From positions 124,001 to 188,000 of the forward strand of contig NZ_BAAAUX010000001.1 in NCBI RefSeq assembly GCF_039534165.1: a stretch of DNA of 64,000 bases, written 5' to 3'. The notes below the pieces were generated by a model. It was given only the letters and a program-made list of their open reading frames with translations, ran no database searches and was not told the origin of the DNA. Source of the DNA: Saccharopolyspora_D taberi. GTDB taxonomy: Bacteria; Actinomycetota; Actinomycetes; Mycobacteriales; Pseudonocardiaceae. Positions within the stretch are counted from its first letter, which is position 1, and the number at the start of each line of letters is the position of its first letter. Below are positions 24,531 to 31,096 of the stretch, piece by piece. The position numbers were made by a program, and so were the translations under genes.

Positions 24531-24782
24531 ATGGACATCACCGACGTCTACCAGGTCGTCACTCTCACGGAGCCGCAGGGCGAGGGAGGCGAACGTCTAG
24601 AACCCGGCACGTACGTGATCGGCGGCGAGTATGCGAACGATGACGGAACCGAAATTGTGATCCGTGTTGACCACGTGACTGATGTCGAAGGCTTCGACGC
24701 AACGCAGTACGTGGCCCAGCGAATCGCAGCCAGCCTTGCCGGAGGGACCGTGGAGTTGACGGAGCCTGGAGGTAGTAGGTGA
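24531..24782 (+). CDS. Phage hypothetical protein, 83 aa
   Basis: ATG 24531 follows AAGGAGAG. Acidic, beta-rich (DVYQVVTLTEPQGEGGERLEPGTYVIGGEYANDDGTEIVIRVDHVTDV). Coupled to the next gene by overlapping GTGA. Confidence 0.6.
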   Translation: MDITDVYQVVTLTEPQGEGGERLEPGTYVIGGEYANDDGTEIVIRVDHVTDVEGFDATQYVAQRIAASLAGGTVELTEPGGSR

Positions 24783-25078
24783 TCACCAGTGACGTGCACG
24801 TAGCCGCCGTGGTCAAGTCGGTAGCCGAGGAAGACGAGAGCTTCCGACACCTCGGGAGTTTCCTGCGGCTGAGCAAGTTCTGCGCTGATGCCGCCCGTCT
24901 TGGGCTGATCGAGTACAGCGGTGACATCTGGGCGTGCCGGATCACTGAACGAGGGCGCGACCTGTACCTGCGGCTGCTTCGGCAGTTGCCGGAAGGGCGG
25001 GCGAATGCCTGGGTTGGTCCTGTGATGACGGAGATCTCGTGGGAACTGGAGCGCCTGGATCGGGAGATGGAATCGTGA
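24779..25078 (+). CDS. Phage winged-helix-like protein, 99 aa
   Basis: GTG 24779. The pattern SFLRLSKFCADAARLGLIEYSGDIWACRITERGRDLYLRLL resembles a winged-helix domain with a wing strand. Coupled to the downstream nuclease gene. A possible transcription factor. Confidence 0.55.
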   Translation: MITSDVHVAAVVKSVAEEDESFRHLGSFLRLSKFCADAARLGLIEYSGDIWACRITERGRDLYLRLLRQLPEGRANAWVGPVMTEISWELERLDREMES

Positions 25079-25551
25079 ACGCGTCGGAGCGCGGAAGGTC
25101 GAACCGCCGTCGTGGCCTTGATGCTGAGCGTGCTGTGGCCCGCTACCTCCGCACCGTGGGTTTCCCGCAGGCGGAGCGGGCTGTGCGGACCGGGTTCAAC
25201 GCCGGCGGCCGGAAAGTCGCTGATCCGGGCGACATTGCTGGTATCCCCGGCGTGGTGATTCAGGTGAAGAACACCGCTCGCGAGGACATCGCCGGATGGA
25301 TGGAGGAAGTCGCCGAGCAGTCGTTCAAGTCTGATGCCGCAGTGGGGATTCTGGTGCAGCGCCGTCCGGGCAAGGCGGATCCGGCTCGTTGGTGGGCGTG
25401 GCTCATGGTGTCCGAGCTGATGGATCTGCCTCGTAGCTCGGGTGAGTACATGGGTGCCTCAGCGACCCGTCCGGTGCGCATGGAGCTGGGGCATCTGGTG
25501 CCGCTGCTCATCGCAGCGGGGTACGGGACGAGCGAGGAGTCAGCAGCGTGA
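25075..25551 (+). CDS. Hjc/VRR-NUC-like Holliday-junction resolvase candidate, 158 aa
   Basis: GTG 25075. NRRRGLDAERAVARYLRTVGFP (motif with catalytic E), DPGDIAGIPGVVIQVKN (D..., Q-x-K) fit the PD-(D/E)XK archaeal-type resolvase fold that phages use to resolve junctions. The C-terminus is helical. It is coupled on both sides. Other nuclease functions of the same fold remain possible. Confidence 0.7.
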   Translation: MNASERGRSNRRRGLDAERAVARYLRTVGFPQAERAVRTGFNAGGRKVADPGDIAGIPGVVIQVKNTAREDIAGWMEEVAEQSFKSDAAVGILVQRRPGKADPARWWAWLMVSELMDLPRSSGEYMGASATRPVRMELGHLVPLLIAAGYGTSEESAA

Positions 25552-25736
25552 CTGGAAAGTGCTGGTACGACAAGGACGCTTTGTCGCAGACGCCGTCTCG
25601 TCCGGTAACGCCCGCGGATCGGCGTCAGGCGACGCGTCAGGCGGCGATGCTGGCTACGGACGCGGGGGATCTGGCGATGCTGCTGGACATGCTCGGGCTT
25701 AACCCGGCCGAGGGCGCGCAGAGGAGGGCGGCGTGA
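25548..25736 (+). CDS. Small phage protein, 62 aa
   Basis: GTGA-coupled on both sides (25548 and 25733). Helical, with RRQATRQAAMLATDAGDLAMLLDMLGL. It resembles small proteins that follow resolvase genes in actinophages; function unknown. Confidence 0.55.
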   Translation: MTGKCWYDKDALSQTPSRPVTPADRRQATRQAAMLATDAGDLAMLLDMLGLNPAEGAQRRAA

Positions 25737-26075
25737 ACGACGCGCAGGAATGGGGCCATCTGGTGTTCGCCGCCATCGACGCTGGAAGCGACTCAGAGAC
25801 GGCACAGCGGGATGCCCGCATTCTGATCGCGCAGCGTCGTCGTGAGCGTGATCCCGACCGTCGCCATTGGGGACCAGGTGACGAGCTTCCGTTGCCGCCG
25901 CCGAAGAAGGTCACCGACCTCGATGGTGCGGTGTGGTTGCACCAGAAGTCGGGGCAAGGTATGTACCGGATGTCGTCGAACGATCGGCGGAAGTATCGGA
26001 ACGAGCCAAGAGTTCGAAGGCGTGCGTCCGTGGTTCTACCTGCTCGACTCCGAGGGCCCGTTGAGTGAGGCGTGA
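25733..26075 (+). pseudogene. Phage hypothetical protein with an apparent frameshift near 26000
   Basis: The GTG 25733 frame runs to TGA 26068, but after about codon 90 (KYR, near 26003) its codon bias collapses (RVRRRASVVLPARLRG). The overlapping frame, ending at TGA 26075, has near-perfect third-position G/C and protein-like sequence (SQEFEGVRPWFYLLDSEGPLSEA). The intended product probably joins the two, about 113 residues. A single-base indel around 26000-26010 (mutation or sequencing error) explains this best; no slippery heptamer was seen. The end is coupled to the next gene region. Confidence 0.65.
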
Positions 26076-26103
26076 TGTCGGTGGGGTGCGGGACTCTCCG
26101 ATC

Positions 26104-26340
26104 ATGGATGGTGACGCCCCGTACCCCCAGGAACACGAAACCGAAGTCGTTGAGGTGCCATGCCCAGACTGTGGCGACCCGGTGGCGGTCCCGGTGTTCC
26201 TCGACTGGGACGACAAGATCAAGGTCGCGGTGGCGTTCGCCGGCCCGTACGTCAGGGCTCATGCCGAGCGGTACCTGCGGTCTACTCACCCGGATGTGTG
26301 GATGACCCCGCATGGGGATCTCGTGGAGCGGCGCCTGTAG
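26104..26340 (+). CDS. Small zinc-finger phage protein, 78 aa
   Basis: ATG 26104; upstream in-frame GTG 26065 or 26086 cannot be excluded. VEVPCPDCGDPVAVPVFLDWDDKIKVAVAF contains a C-x2-C pair followed by a compact alpha/beta body ending in YLRSTHPDVWMTPHGDLVERRL. Its 3' end overlaps the convergent RHH gene by 59 bp. Confidence 0.6.
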   Translation: MDGDAPYPQEHETEVVEVPCPDCGDPVAVPVFLDWDDKIKVAVAFAGPYVRAHAERYLRSTHPDVWMTPHGDLVERRL

Positions 26341-26500
26341 GTCGCTCGGGTAGCGGACCGTCGCCGACGTACCAGCGCATGAGCTGACGGATCAGGGCGA
26401 CGCGGTCGATGCCTCGCTCTTGGGCGGCTGTGGTGAAGCGGTCGCGGAGGTCGGGGTCGCAGCGGATGAGGATGCTGGGCTGCCGGTGTCGGTCTGTCAT
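26282..26500 (-). CDS. Ribbon-helix-helix (CopG-like) repressor, 72 aa
   Basis: SILIRCDPDLRDRFTTAAQERGIDRVALIRQLMRWYV is a strand-helix-helix of the CopG/ParD type, with a Pro-rich tail. It is the only leftward gene in its area and diverges from a small acidic gene across a 143-bp spacer with two inverted 17-bp elements that sit inside the -35/-10 spacers on both strands, so it is almost certainly autoregulated. Confidence 0.75.
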   Translation of the reverse strand: MTDRHRQPSILIRCDPDLRDRFTTAAQERGIDRVALIRQLMRWYVGDGPLPERPTGAAPRDPHAGSSTHPGE

Positions 26501-26505
26501 GGGTC

Positions 26506-26583
26506 AAGTATCACATGTGGGTATCCACTAGTTGCCCGGGCGCCAAAAAGCATCTTGCCTGTGGATATCCACATGTGTAATCA
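26506..26583. promoter_or_regulatory. Divergent promoters with two inverted 17-bp operators
   Basis: CACATGTGGGTATCCAC (26512-26528, plus strand) and GTGGATATCCACATGTG (26561-26577, inverted) match at 16 of 17 positions. The right copy exactly fills the 17-bp spacer between TTGCCT (26555-26560) and TAATCA (26578-26583). The left copy similarly sits before an ATACTT -10 on the minus strand. The core TGTGGATATCCACA is a perfect palindrome. This is a likely RHH repressor target. Confidence 0.75.
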
Positions 26584-26643
26584 TGGTTGTGTTGATTGAG
26601 ATGAGAGCCGTTTGGGTCAACACCACCAACCAAGGAGCCCGAA

Positions 26644-26808
26644 ATGCTGAAGATCTTCCGCGATCCCAACAACCCCGACGTCCTGCGCGTCGTCGTCTAC
26701 GAGAACCCGGGCGACGACGAACCGGCCACGATCCGCGAAATCGACATGGCCGACGACCACGGCGACGAAGTCGACGACATCCCCGCCGACTGGGTCGAAC
26801 TGGCGTAG
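26644..26808 (+). CDS. Small highly acidic phage protein, 54 aa
   Basis: ATG 26644 after CAAGGAGCCC. About a third of residues are Asp/Glu (GDDEPATIREIDMADDHGDEVDDIPADW). It is under the RHH-controlled rightward promoter and followed by a terminator. DNA-mimic or anti-defence activity is conceivable from charge alone; no motif supports it. Confidence 0.6.
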   Translation: MLKIFRDPNNPDVLRVVVYENPGDDEPATIREIDMADDHGDEVDDIPADWVELA

Positions 26809-26827
26809 CTCCCGGCGGTCACGAGAG

Positions 26828-26850
26828 CCCGCACCAGCGGTGCGGGTTTT
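26828..26850 (+). terminator. Rho-independent terminator
   Basis: Stem CCCGCACC / GGTGCGGG with a 3-base AGC loop followed by TTTT, 19 bp after the stop of the small acidic gene. The surrounding sequence (CGGTCAC...AACCGGGC) recurs at 27113. Confidence 0.85.
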
Positions 26851-26890
26851 CTGCCCAACCGGGCCACATTCACCGACCACAGGAGTCCCG

Positions 26891-27106
26891 ATGGCCAAGA
26901 CGGAACTCAGCAACGCAGCGAAGCTTCAGCTTCTGGAGTGGAACTACGCCTCGACCGCAGACGCCGAGAAGGCGATCCGGGAGATGTCGGCCGACGAACT
27001 GGAGTCGGAGATCACCGGGATTGTGGAGGCGCTGGACAACGAGCAGATCGACGCACTGCTGGGTGAGCACCTGGGCGCCGACGAACTCGCCGCGCTCAAG
27101 CACTGA
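26891..27106 (+). CDS. Small helical acidic phage protein, 71 aa
   Basis: ATG 26891 with AGGAG upstream. It is all-helical and acidic (SADELESEITGIVEALDNEQIDALLGEHLGADELAALK). A repeated hairpin element precedes and follows it. Function unknown. Confidence 0.6.
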   Translation: MAKTELSNAAKLQLLEWNYASTADAEKAIREMSADELESEITGIVEALDNEQIDALLGEHLGADELAALKH

Positions 27107-27193
27107 CCCGGCGGTCACAAGAGCACCCAGTCTGCTGGGAGTTGTCTGCCAACCGGGCTGAGGCCATCGAGAGCAAGAAGGAGTGGGACATCA

Positions 27194-27385
27194 ATGGACG
27201 AGAACGAGATCACGACGCTGCTGAACGACGAAAGCACCCTTCAGGACATGCTGAGTTGGCTTGAGGATGAGGTCTGCTCCGACGTTCTGATGATCAATCC
27301 TCGGTCCGCGTCGGATCGGGACATCGTCGAAGCGATCGAAGAGCACTATCCCGGCGGAGCGGCTGGGTTCCAGCGGCACCACTGA
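27194..27385 (+). CDS. Small acidic phage protein, 63 aa
   Basis: ATG 27194 with AAGGAG upstream. Acidic, helical (MDENEITTLLNDESTLQDMLSWLEDEV). It is one of a run of small acidic genes; function unknown. Confidence 0.6.
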   Translation: MDENEITTLLNDESTLQDMLSWLEDEVCSDVLMINPRSASDRDIVEAIEEHYPGGAAGFQRHH

Positions 27386-27430
27386 TAGCTCGTGCTGACC
27401 AACGCGCCATCACCACTACGAGGAGGAGAA

Positions 27431-27625
27431 GTGAGCGAGTCCCAGGTGCTGAGCGAACTGTGTGGCATCCACGTAGACCACGACAGCCGCGACGCGGTTG
27501 ATCGCGTGCTGCTGGAGATGGCACGGAACCTCATGACCGCTGGCTATTCCGATCGAGCGGCCCAGCTTGAGACCGCGCTGGTCGAGGTCGGAGACGTGGT
27601 CAAGAAGTTGCGAGCGAAGAACTGA
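27431..27625 (+). CDS. Small phage protein, 64 aa
   Basis: GTG 27431 directly after AGGAGGAGAA. Helical; ends VVKKLRAKN. Followed by a strong hairpin. Function unknown. Confidence 0.6.
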   Translation: MSESQVLSELCGIHVDHDSRDAVDRVLLEMARNLMTAGYSDRAAQLETALVEVGDVVKKLRAKN

Positions 27626-27629
27626 GAAC

Positions 27630-27666
27630 GGGGGTCGGGTTGAGTTTCGCGGCCCACCCGACCCCC
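27630..27666 (+). terminator. Strong intercistronic hairpin
   Basis: A perfect 11-bp stem GGGGGTCGGGT / ACCCGACCCCC with a 15-base loop, immediately after the stop at 27625 and before the WhiB-like gene. No long U-tract follows, so termination may be partial. Confidence 0.7.
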
Positions 27667-27691
27667 TTCACTCCACGAGAGGAGCAACGCA

Positions 27692-27958
27692 ATGCTGACA
27701 CAGGACTGGCGGGCTGATGCAGCCTGCCAGGACATGGACCCGGAGCTGTTCGCACCGGCGTCCTACGAGGGACCGGGTGCGGTCCAGGCGGAGGCGGCGA
27801 AGGCCGTGTGCGCTGGCTGCCCCGTGGTCGACGAGTGCCTGCAGGGCGCGATCGCCCAGGAGGACGACACCACGGTCCGGGGTGGCATGACCCCGGAGGA
27901 GCGGCGGGCACTGCGCCGCAGCCAGAGCATTCCCCGGCTGACTTTGGCGGTGGCGTGA
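27692..27958 (+). CDS. WhiB-like transcriptional regulator, 88 aa
   Basis: Compact WhiB: WRADAACQDMDPELFAP, AKAVCAGCPVVDECLQGA and VRGGMTPEERRALRR supply four Cys for a 4Fe-4S cluster, the G-rich turn and the basic tail. It has GAGAGGAG upstream. It is the second WhiB-like protein in this phage. Coupled by TGATG to the membrane protein gene. Confidence 0.88.
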   Translation: MLTQDWRADAACQDMDPELFAPASYEGPGAVQAEAAKAVCAGCPVVDECLQGAIAQEDDTTVRGGMTPEERRALRRSQSIPRLTLAVA

Positions 27959-28398
27959 TGGTTACAACGATCACGATCATCGCCGTGTACCTCGCCATGC
28001 GCATTGGCCACGACACCGGCGACCACCCCGTGCAGACCGGCTGGCAGGCAGCGAACAAGGGCCACGACTGGCGGGCGCTGCTGGGGCATGTTGGCACGTA
28101 CACGGTGTGCACGTCGGCGCTGGTGCTGTTGGCGGGCCTGCTGCCCGATGTGGAGTACAGCCCGCTGGGGTTCGTGCTGGGGCAAGTGTTCTCGGCGGCG
28201 ACGCACGTCGTGATCGACCGGAGGCCGTGGTTCGCGACGGCCATGAGCGTGATCGGCAAGGCCGAGTTCTACCGACTGGGTGCGCCGCGGCCGGGGCGGG
28301 ATGACAACCCGTCGCTGGGAACGGGGGCATACGCGTTGGACCAGTGGGCGCACCGGGTATGCCTCGCTGCTGCGTCGGTTATCACGGCCACGATCTGA
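27958..28398 (+). CDS. Phage membrane protein (DUF3307-like), 146 aa
   Basis: ATG 27958 shares a base with the WhiB stop. Hydrophobic segments and conserved-looking HDTGDHPVQT, HVGTYT and HVVIDRRPW motifs recall the DUF3307 family of phage/plasmid membrane proteins. Probably inner-membrane; role unknown. Confidence 0.6.
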   Translation: MVTTITIIAVYLAMRIGHDTGDHPVQTGWQAANKGHDWRALLGHVGTYTVCTSALVLLAGLLPDVEYSPLGFVLGQVFSAATHVVIDRRPWFATAMSVIGKAEFYRLGAPRPGRDDNPSLGTGAYALDQWAHRVCLAAASVITATI

Positions 28399-28410
28399 GG
28401 AGGAGGATCG

Positions 28411-28608
28411 GTGAACGAGAACACCAACGAAACGCTGGACAACATCCTCGAAGAGGGCGCGGCACGCGTGATCGAGGAACGGTGGCTCTCGATCGATGAT
28501 CTGGAGGGTGAAGTGAAGCAAGCAGCCGAAGCTGCGTACTCCGCGTATGACGCGTGGCAGAAGGCCGCGCAGACATTGCAGCAGGCTGCCGAGGCGGCGA
28601 TGTCATGA
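28411..28608 (+). CDS. Small helical phage protein, 65 aa
   Basis: GTG 28411 after AGGAGGATCG. All-helical with Ala-rich heptads (VKQAAEAAYSAYDAWQKAAQTLQQAAEAAM). ATGA-coupled to the next gene. Function unknown. Confidence 0.6.
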   Translation: MNENTNETLDNILEEGAARVIEERWLSIDDLEGEVKQAAEAAYSAYDAWQKAAQTLQQAAEAAMS

Positions 28609-28799
28609 CGAAGGGATCTGCCGAGTACGTGCGTCGCTACTACGGGGTGCCAGCGAAGCAAGGTATGAGCGTCAGGGTGGATGGGCAGTCAGGCCGAATC
28701 ACCGGATTCCGGGATGCGCATCTCCTGGTCAGGTTCGATGGCGAATCCCGCTCCACGCCGTGCCATCCGACGTGGCGAGTCGAGTACCAGTCGGAGTGA
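28605..28799 (+). CDS. Small basic phage protein, 64 aa
   Basis: ATGA-coupled. YYGVPAKQGMSVRVDGQSGRITGFRDAHLLVRFDGESRSTPCHPTWRVEY looks like a small SH3-like barrel common in phages. Function unknown. Confidence 0.6.
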   Translation: MTKGSAEYVRRYYGVPAKQGMSVRVDGQSGRITGFRDAHLLVRFDGESRSTPCHPTWRVEYQSE

Positions 28800-28881
28800 C
28801 CACATCGGCTCTGGTTACCGCCACGTGGGGGCGGCGCCGTTCAGGACGGGACCAGAGCACGCGCAACTAAACAAGGAGGAC

Positions 28882-29478
28882 ATGAGAATGGTCGAACGAG
28901 ACTGGCGACCGATGTTCGAGACCGCCGCTCAGCTCGGGCACGAGGACCTGATCGAGAAGGTCGTGGACTTGGCTACCAGGGTGCGCGATGGCGAAGGCAG
29001 CCTGGTTGACCAGATAGTCGTCCACGCCCGGGTACTCGACTATCGGTACAAGAATCGCGGGACGGGCTTTCCAATATGGCTGGCCAGCACACCGCGGCTG
29101 TCGGAGATGCAACCGCGAGGGCTTGCTTACCGAACCCGAGACGACCCGAAGGTGATGACCATGAACATGGTCCAGTGCGACGACGCCCCCATGTTCGTCG
29201 CCACCACCGTCGGATTCATCCGCCACACGTTCGACACGGGACCGACTCCAGCCACGCTGTGGCTGCGGTCGATGAGCCTGGCGACGCTGCCCGGAGAGCT
29301 GCCCCACGGCAGCACGGAACCTGTCGTTCTGTATGGGACCTTGCAAGGTGGCACGTCATCGATTCTGAGCGCTGTTCGTGACGGCCGCGACCCTGCCGAA
29401 CCGGTTGCGCACGTTGTTCAACGCATCATTCACCTCCGCCCGTTCTCGTGGGAACCGGGCGGGTGGGACGGGGACTGA
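28882..29478 (+). CDS. Phage hypothetical protein, 198 aa
   Basis: ATG 28882 with AAGGAGG upstream; MRMVERDWRPMFETAAQLGHEDLIEKVVDLATRV start, then a beta-rich body (MFVATTVGFIRHTF; LYGTLQGGTSSILSAVRDGRD). No family was recognised. It is the largest unknown of the late-early region. Confidence 0.6.
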   Translation: MRMVERDWRPMFETAAQLGHEDLIEKVVDLATRVRDGEGSLVDQIVVHARVLDYRYKNRGTGFPIWLASTPRLSEMQPRGLAYRTRDDPKVMTMNMVQCDDAPMFVATTVGFIRHTFDTGPTPATLWLRSMSLATLPGELPHGSTEPVVLYGTLQGGTSSILSAVRDGRDPAEPVAHVVQRIIHLRPFSWEPGGWDGD

Positions 29479-29578
29479 CCCACAGCCCCGGCCCTCACGG
29501 GTGTGCACCAGGTTCGGACCTGGTCGGGGCACGAGCCGACGAACGAGCGGCGCGCACGATCGAATTCTGGAGGATCCA

Positions 29579-29632
29579 ATGAACACCGTCGACCGCAAGG
29601 ACATCCACACTCGCTCTGAGGAGGAGCAGTGA
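29579..29632 (+). CDS. Possible 17-residue leader peptide
   Basis: ATG 29579 has an excellent TGGAGGATCC upstream and ends overlapping GTG 29629 of the next gene. It may be a coupling leader rather than a functional peptide. Confidence 0.35.
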   Translation: MNTVDRKDIHTRSEEEQ

Positions 29633-29787
29633 GCAACGACAACCGAAACGAGGGCGACGCCAACAACGTCGTCCAGTCCAGCCGGCATGACGGCGATGTA
29701 AATGCTCCGGTCATCACCGGAGACGGGGCTACGATCATCCAAGGCGACAACCACGGCAGCATCCACCAGACCTTTGGAGGCAAGTGA
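29629..29787 (+). CDS. Small Gly/Asn-rich protein with amyloid-motif-like repeats, 52 aa
   Basis: GTG 29629 overlaps the leader stop. The body alternates hydrophobic and Gly/Asp/Asn residues (NNVVQSSRHDGDVNAPVI, GATIIQGDNHGSIHQ), resembling the N-V-x-G-x-V pattern of RHIM/BASS-type amyloid signalling motifs. The next gene starts 1 bp after its stop. The resemblance is by eye only. Confidence 0.5.
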   Translation: MSNDNRNEGDANNVVQSSRHDGDVNAPVITGDGATIIQGDNHGSIHQTFGGK

Positions 29788-29788
29788 G

Positions 29789-30034
29789 ATGGCACCTGAC
29801 TGGCTGCAGCCCGGTGTTGAGGTCGTGTACTGGGAGGAGGGTGTTGATGGTTATCAGAACGTGCATCTGACGACGATCACGAAGGTGGACGAGACACTTG
29901 TGTGGGTGGAGTGGGACAGTGCCTTCGTTCTCGTGGAGACGCTGACGATGCCAGGGACGGGGCCGATTCCCGTCATAGCACACCCAAACTCTCCCGAGGG
30001 AAAGGCCGCGCTGAAGGCTGGCACGGCACTGTAG
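29789..30034 (+). CDS. Phage hypothetical protein, 81 aa
   Basis: ATG 29789. Beta-rich (VEVVYWEEGVDGYQNVHLTTITKVDETLVWVEWDSAFVLVETLTMPGTG), a probable small barrel. Last gene of the rightward early block, followed by a bidirectional terminator. Confidence 0.6.
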   Translation: MAPDWLQPGVEVVYWEEGVDGYQNVHLTTITKVDETLVWVEWDSAFVLVETLTMPGTGPIPVIAHPNSPEGKAALKAGTAL

Positions 30035-30068
30035 TTTCGACATCGCTGTGCCTCCAGAACCAAACGCA

Positions 30069-30106
30069 GCAGCTCGCCCCGACCATCGTCGGTCGGGGCG
30101 AGCTGC
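30069..30106. terminator. Bidirectional terminator at left edge of the transfer module
   Basis: The 14-bp perfect core stem AGCTCGCCCCGACC / GGTCGGGGCGAGCT (30071-30104), extended to 16 bp, with loop ATCGTC. It lies between convergent genes ending at 30034 and 30116. The inner part CGCCCCGACC recurs in the terminator at 42681. Confidence 0.88.
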
Positions 30107-30115
30107 GATTTGAGA

Positions 30116-30949
30116 TCAGGCGAGATGCATCATCGCTGCGATGTCGGGCAGCAGCAGCCACGTCACAGCCAGCAGGCACACCATCTCGATGCCCCGCTCG
30201 ATGCGCTTGCCGGATGCTGATCCGACTCGCCAGCGAAGGGCCTCGGGCAGGATGTGCGACCGCCTCCACCGCGAGCCAGCGCACTGGCCCTTGATCGCGC
30301 ACTTCTCGCAAGCCCGCCTGAACGGCCAGCACCACGGAATGCCGCTGCGGGTCGCGGAGTCGCCGGCGGAGTGCACCACCATCCCCACGGCGATGCTCGC
30401 TCCCGCGTACCAACCGAGATCGACCATGGCCCCCGACATCCACAGGCTCGCGGCGATGAGGATCGCGACGAACATCGCGGGAAGGTCGCGGTGGGTGTGG
30501 AGTTGCTGGCGGACCCACCGCGGACCGCTCCGGGAAAGTGCGCTGATGCCGGGGGCGAGGACGAGGACCATCACGGCCGCAGTCAGCAACGGGGTGATGA
30601 GCGCGCAGAGTCCGACGAGCAACCCGAGTCCGACGGCGAACACCGGGGTGTGGACCAGGCCGCGGTGTTCGCCGTCGCCAGGCGGGTCGTGGGGGAGGCG
30701 GGTTCCGCGGTATGCGGTGCGGGCCAATGCCTGGAACCCTTCGCCGACGAGGCGGGTGACAGTGCCTCCTGAGCGGTAGGCGGTGGCGCCGTCAGCGTCG
30801 AGGTCGGGTAGGAGTGCCGCGCCGGCGCCGAGTAACGCGCCGACCGCGGTCCCTGCTGGGCCGAGCTCGGCACCTGTGAGTCCGCCGATCGCCGAACTCG
30901 TCAGCGCACCTGCCAATGCGCCGGTGCATGCGTGTCCGCCTGCCTCCAT
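30116..30949 (-). CDS. YdjM/DUF457-like membrane-bound metal-dependent hydrolase
   Basis: 277 residues with several hydrophobic segments. HACTGALAGALTSSA, LLPDLDADGATAYRSGG and HRGLVHTPVFAVGLG supply the His/Asp sites of the YdjM (LexA-regulated membrane hydrolase) family. A later cytoplasmic region has Cys pairs (CEKCAIKGQC). The family occurs on phages and actinomycete mobile elements; the substrate is unknown. Confidence 0.7.
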   Translation of the reverse strand: MEAGGHACTGALAGALTSSAIGGLTGAELGPAGTAVGALLGAGAALLPDLDADGATAYRSGGTVTRLVGEGFQALARTAYRGTRLPHDPPGDGEHRGLVHTPVFAVGLGLLVGLCALITPLLTAAVMVLVLAPGISALSRSGPRWVRQQLHTHRDLPAMFVAILIAASLWMSGAMVDLGWYAGASIAVGMVVHSAGDSATRSGIPWCWPFRRACEKCAIKGQCAGSRWRRSHILPEALRWRVGSASGKRIERGIEMVCLLAVTWLLLPDIAAMMHLA

Positions 30950-30976
30950 GTCGCACTCACCCTCTAATCTTGTTGA

Positions 30977-31096
30977 ATGGCCCTGAATTTGAACGACGAG
31001 GTTCGCAATCTCCCTGGCATGAAGAACGAGGAAATGGACCGGCTGCTCGTCTTGCGTGCGATGACGATGATCACCGGGCTTTTCAACCGGACGTGA
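30977..31096 (+). CDS. Small protein between divergent genes, 39 aa
   Basis: ATG 30977 to TGA 31096, abutting the convergent TraB-like stop by 1 bp. Met-rich helical sequence (MKNEEMDRLLVLRAMTMITGLFNRT). A TAATCT 7 bases upstream could be the -10 of a leaderless transcript. Function unknown. Confidence 0.4.
   Translation: MALNLNDEVRNLPGMKNEEMDRLLVLRAMTMITGLFNRT

Larger units (their letters stand above)
26814..27166 (+). repeat. Pair of related intercistronic hairpin elements
   Basis: The spacers at 26814-26870 and 27108-27166 share the frame CCCGGCGGTCAC(G/A)AGAG, a hairpin, a T-rich CTGCC and AACCGGGC. The first hairpin is a strong terminator; the second is weaker (CCCAG TCTG CTGGG). They flank one small gene, suggesting a duplicated gene-plus-terminator unit. 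Confidence 0.55.
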
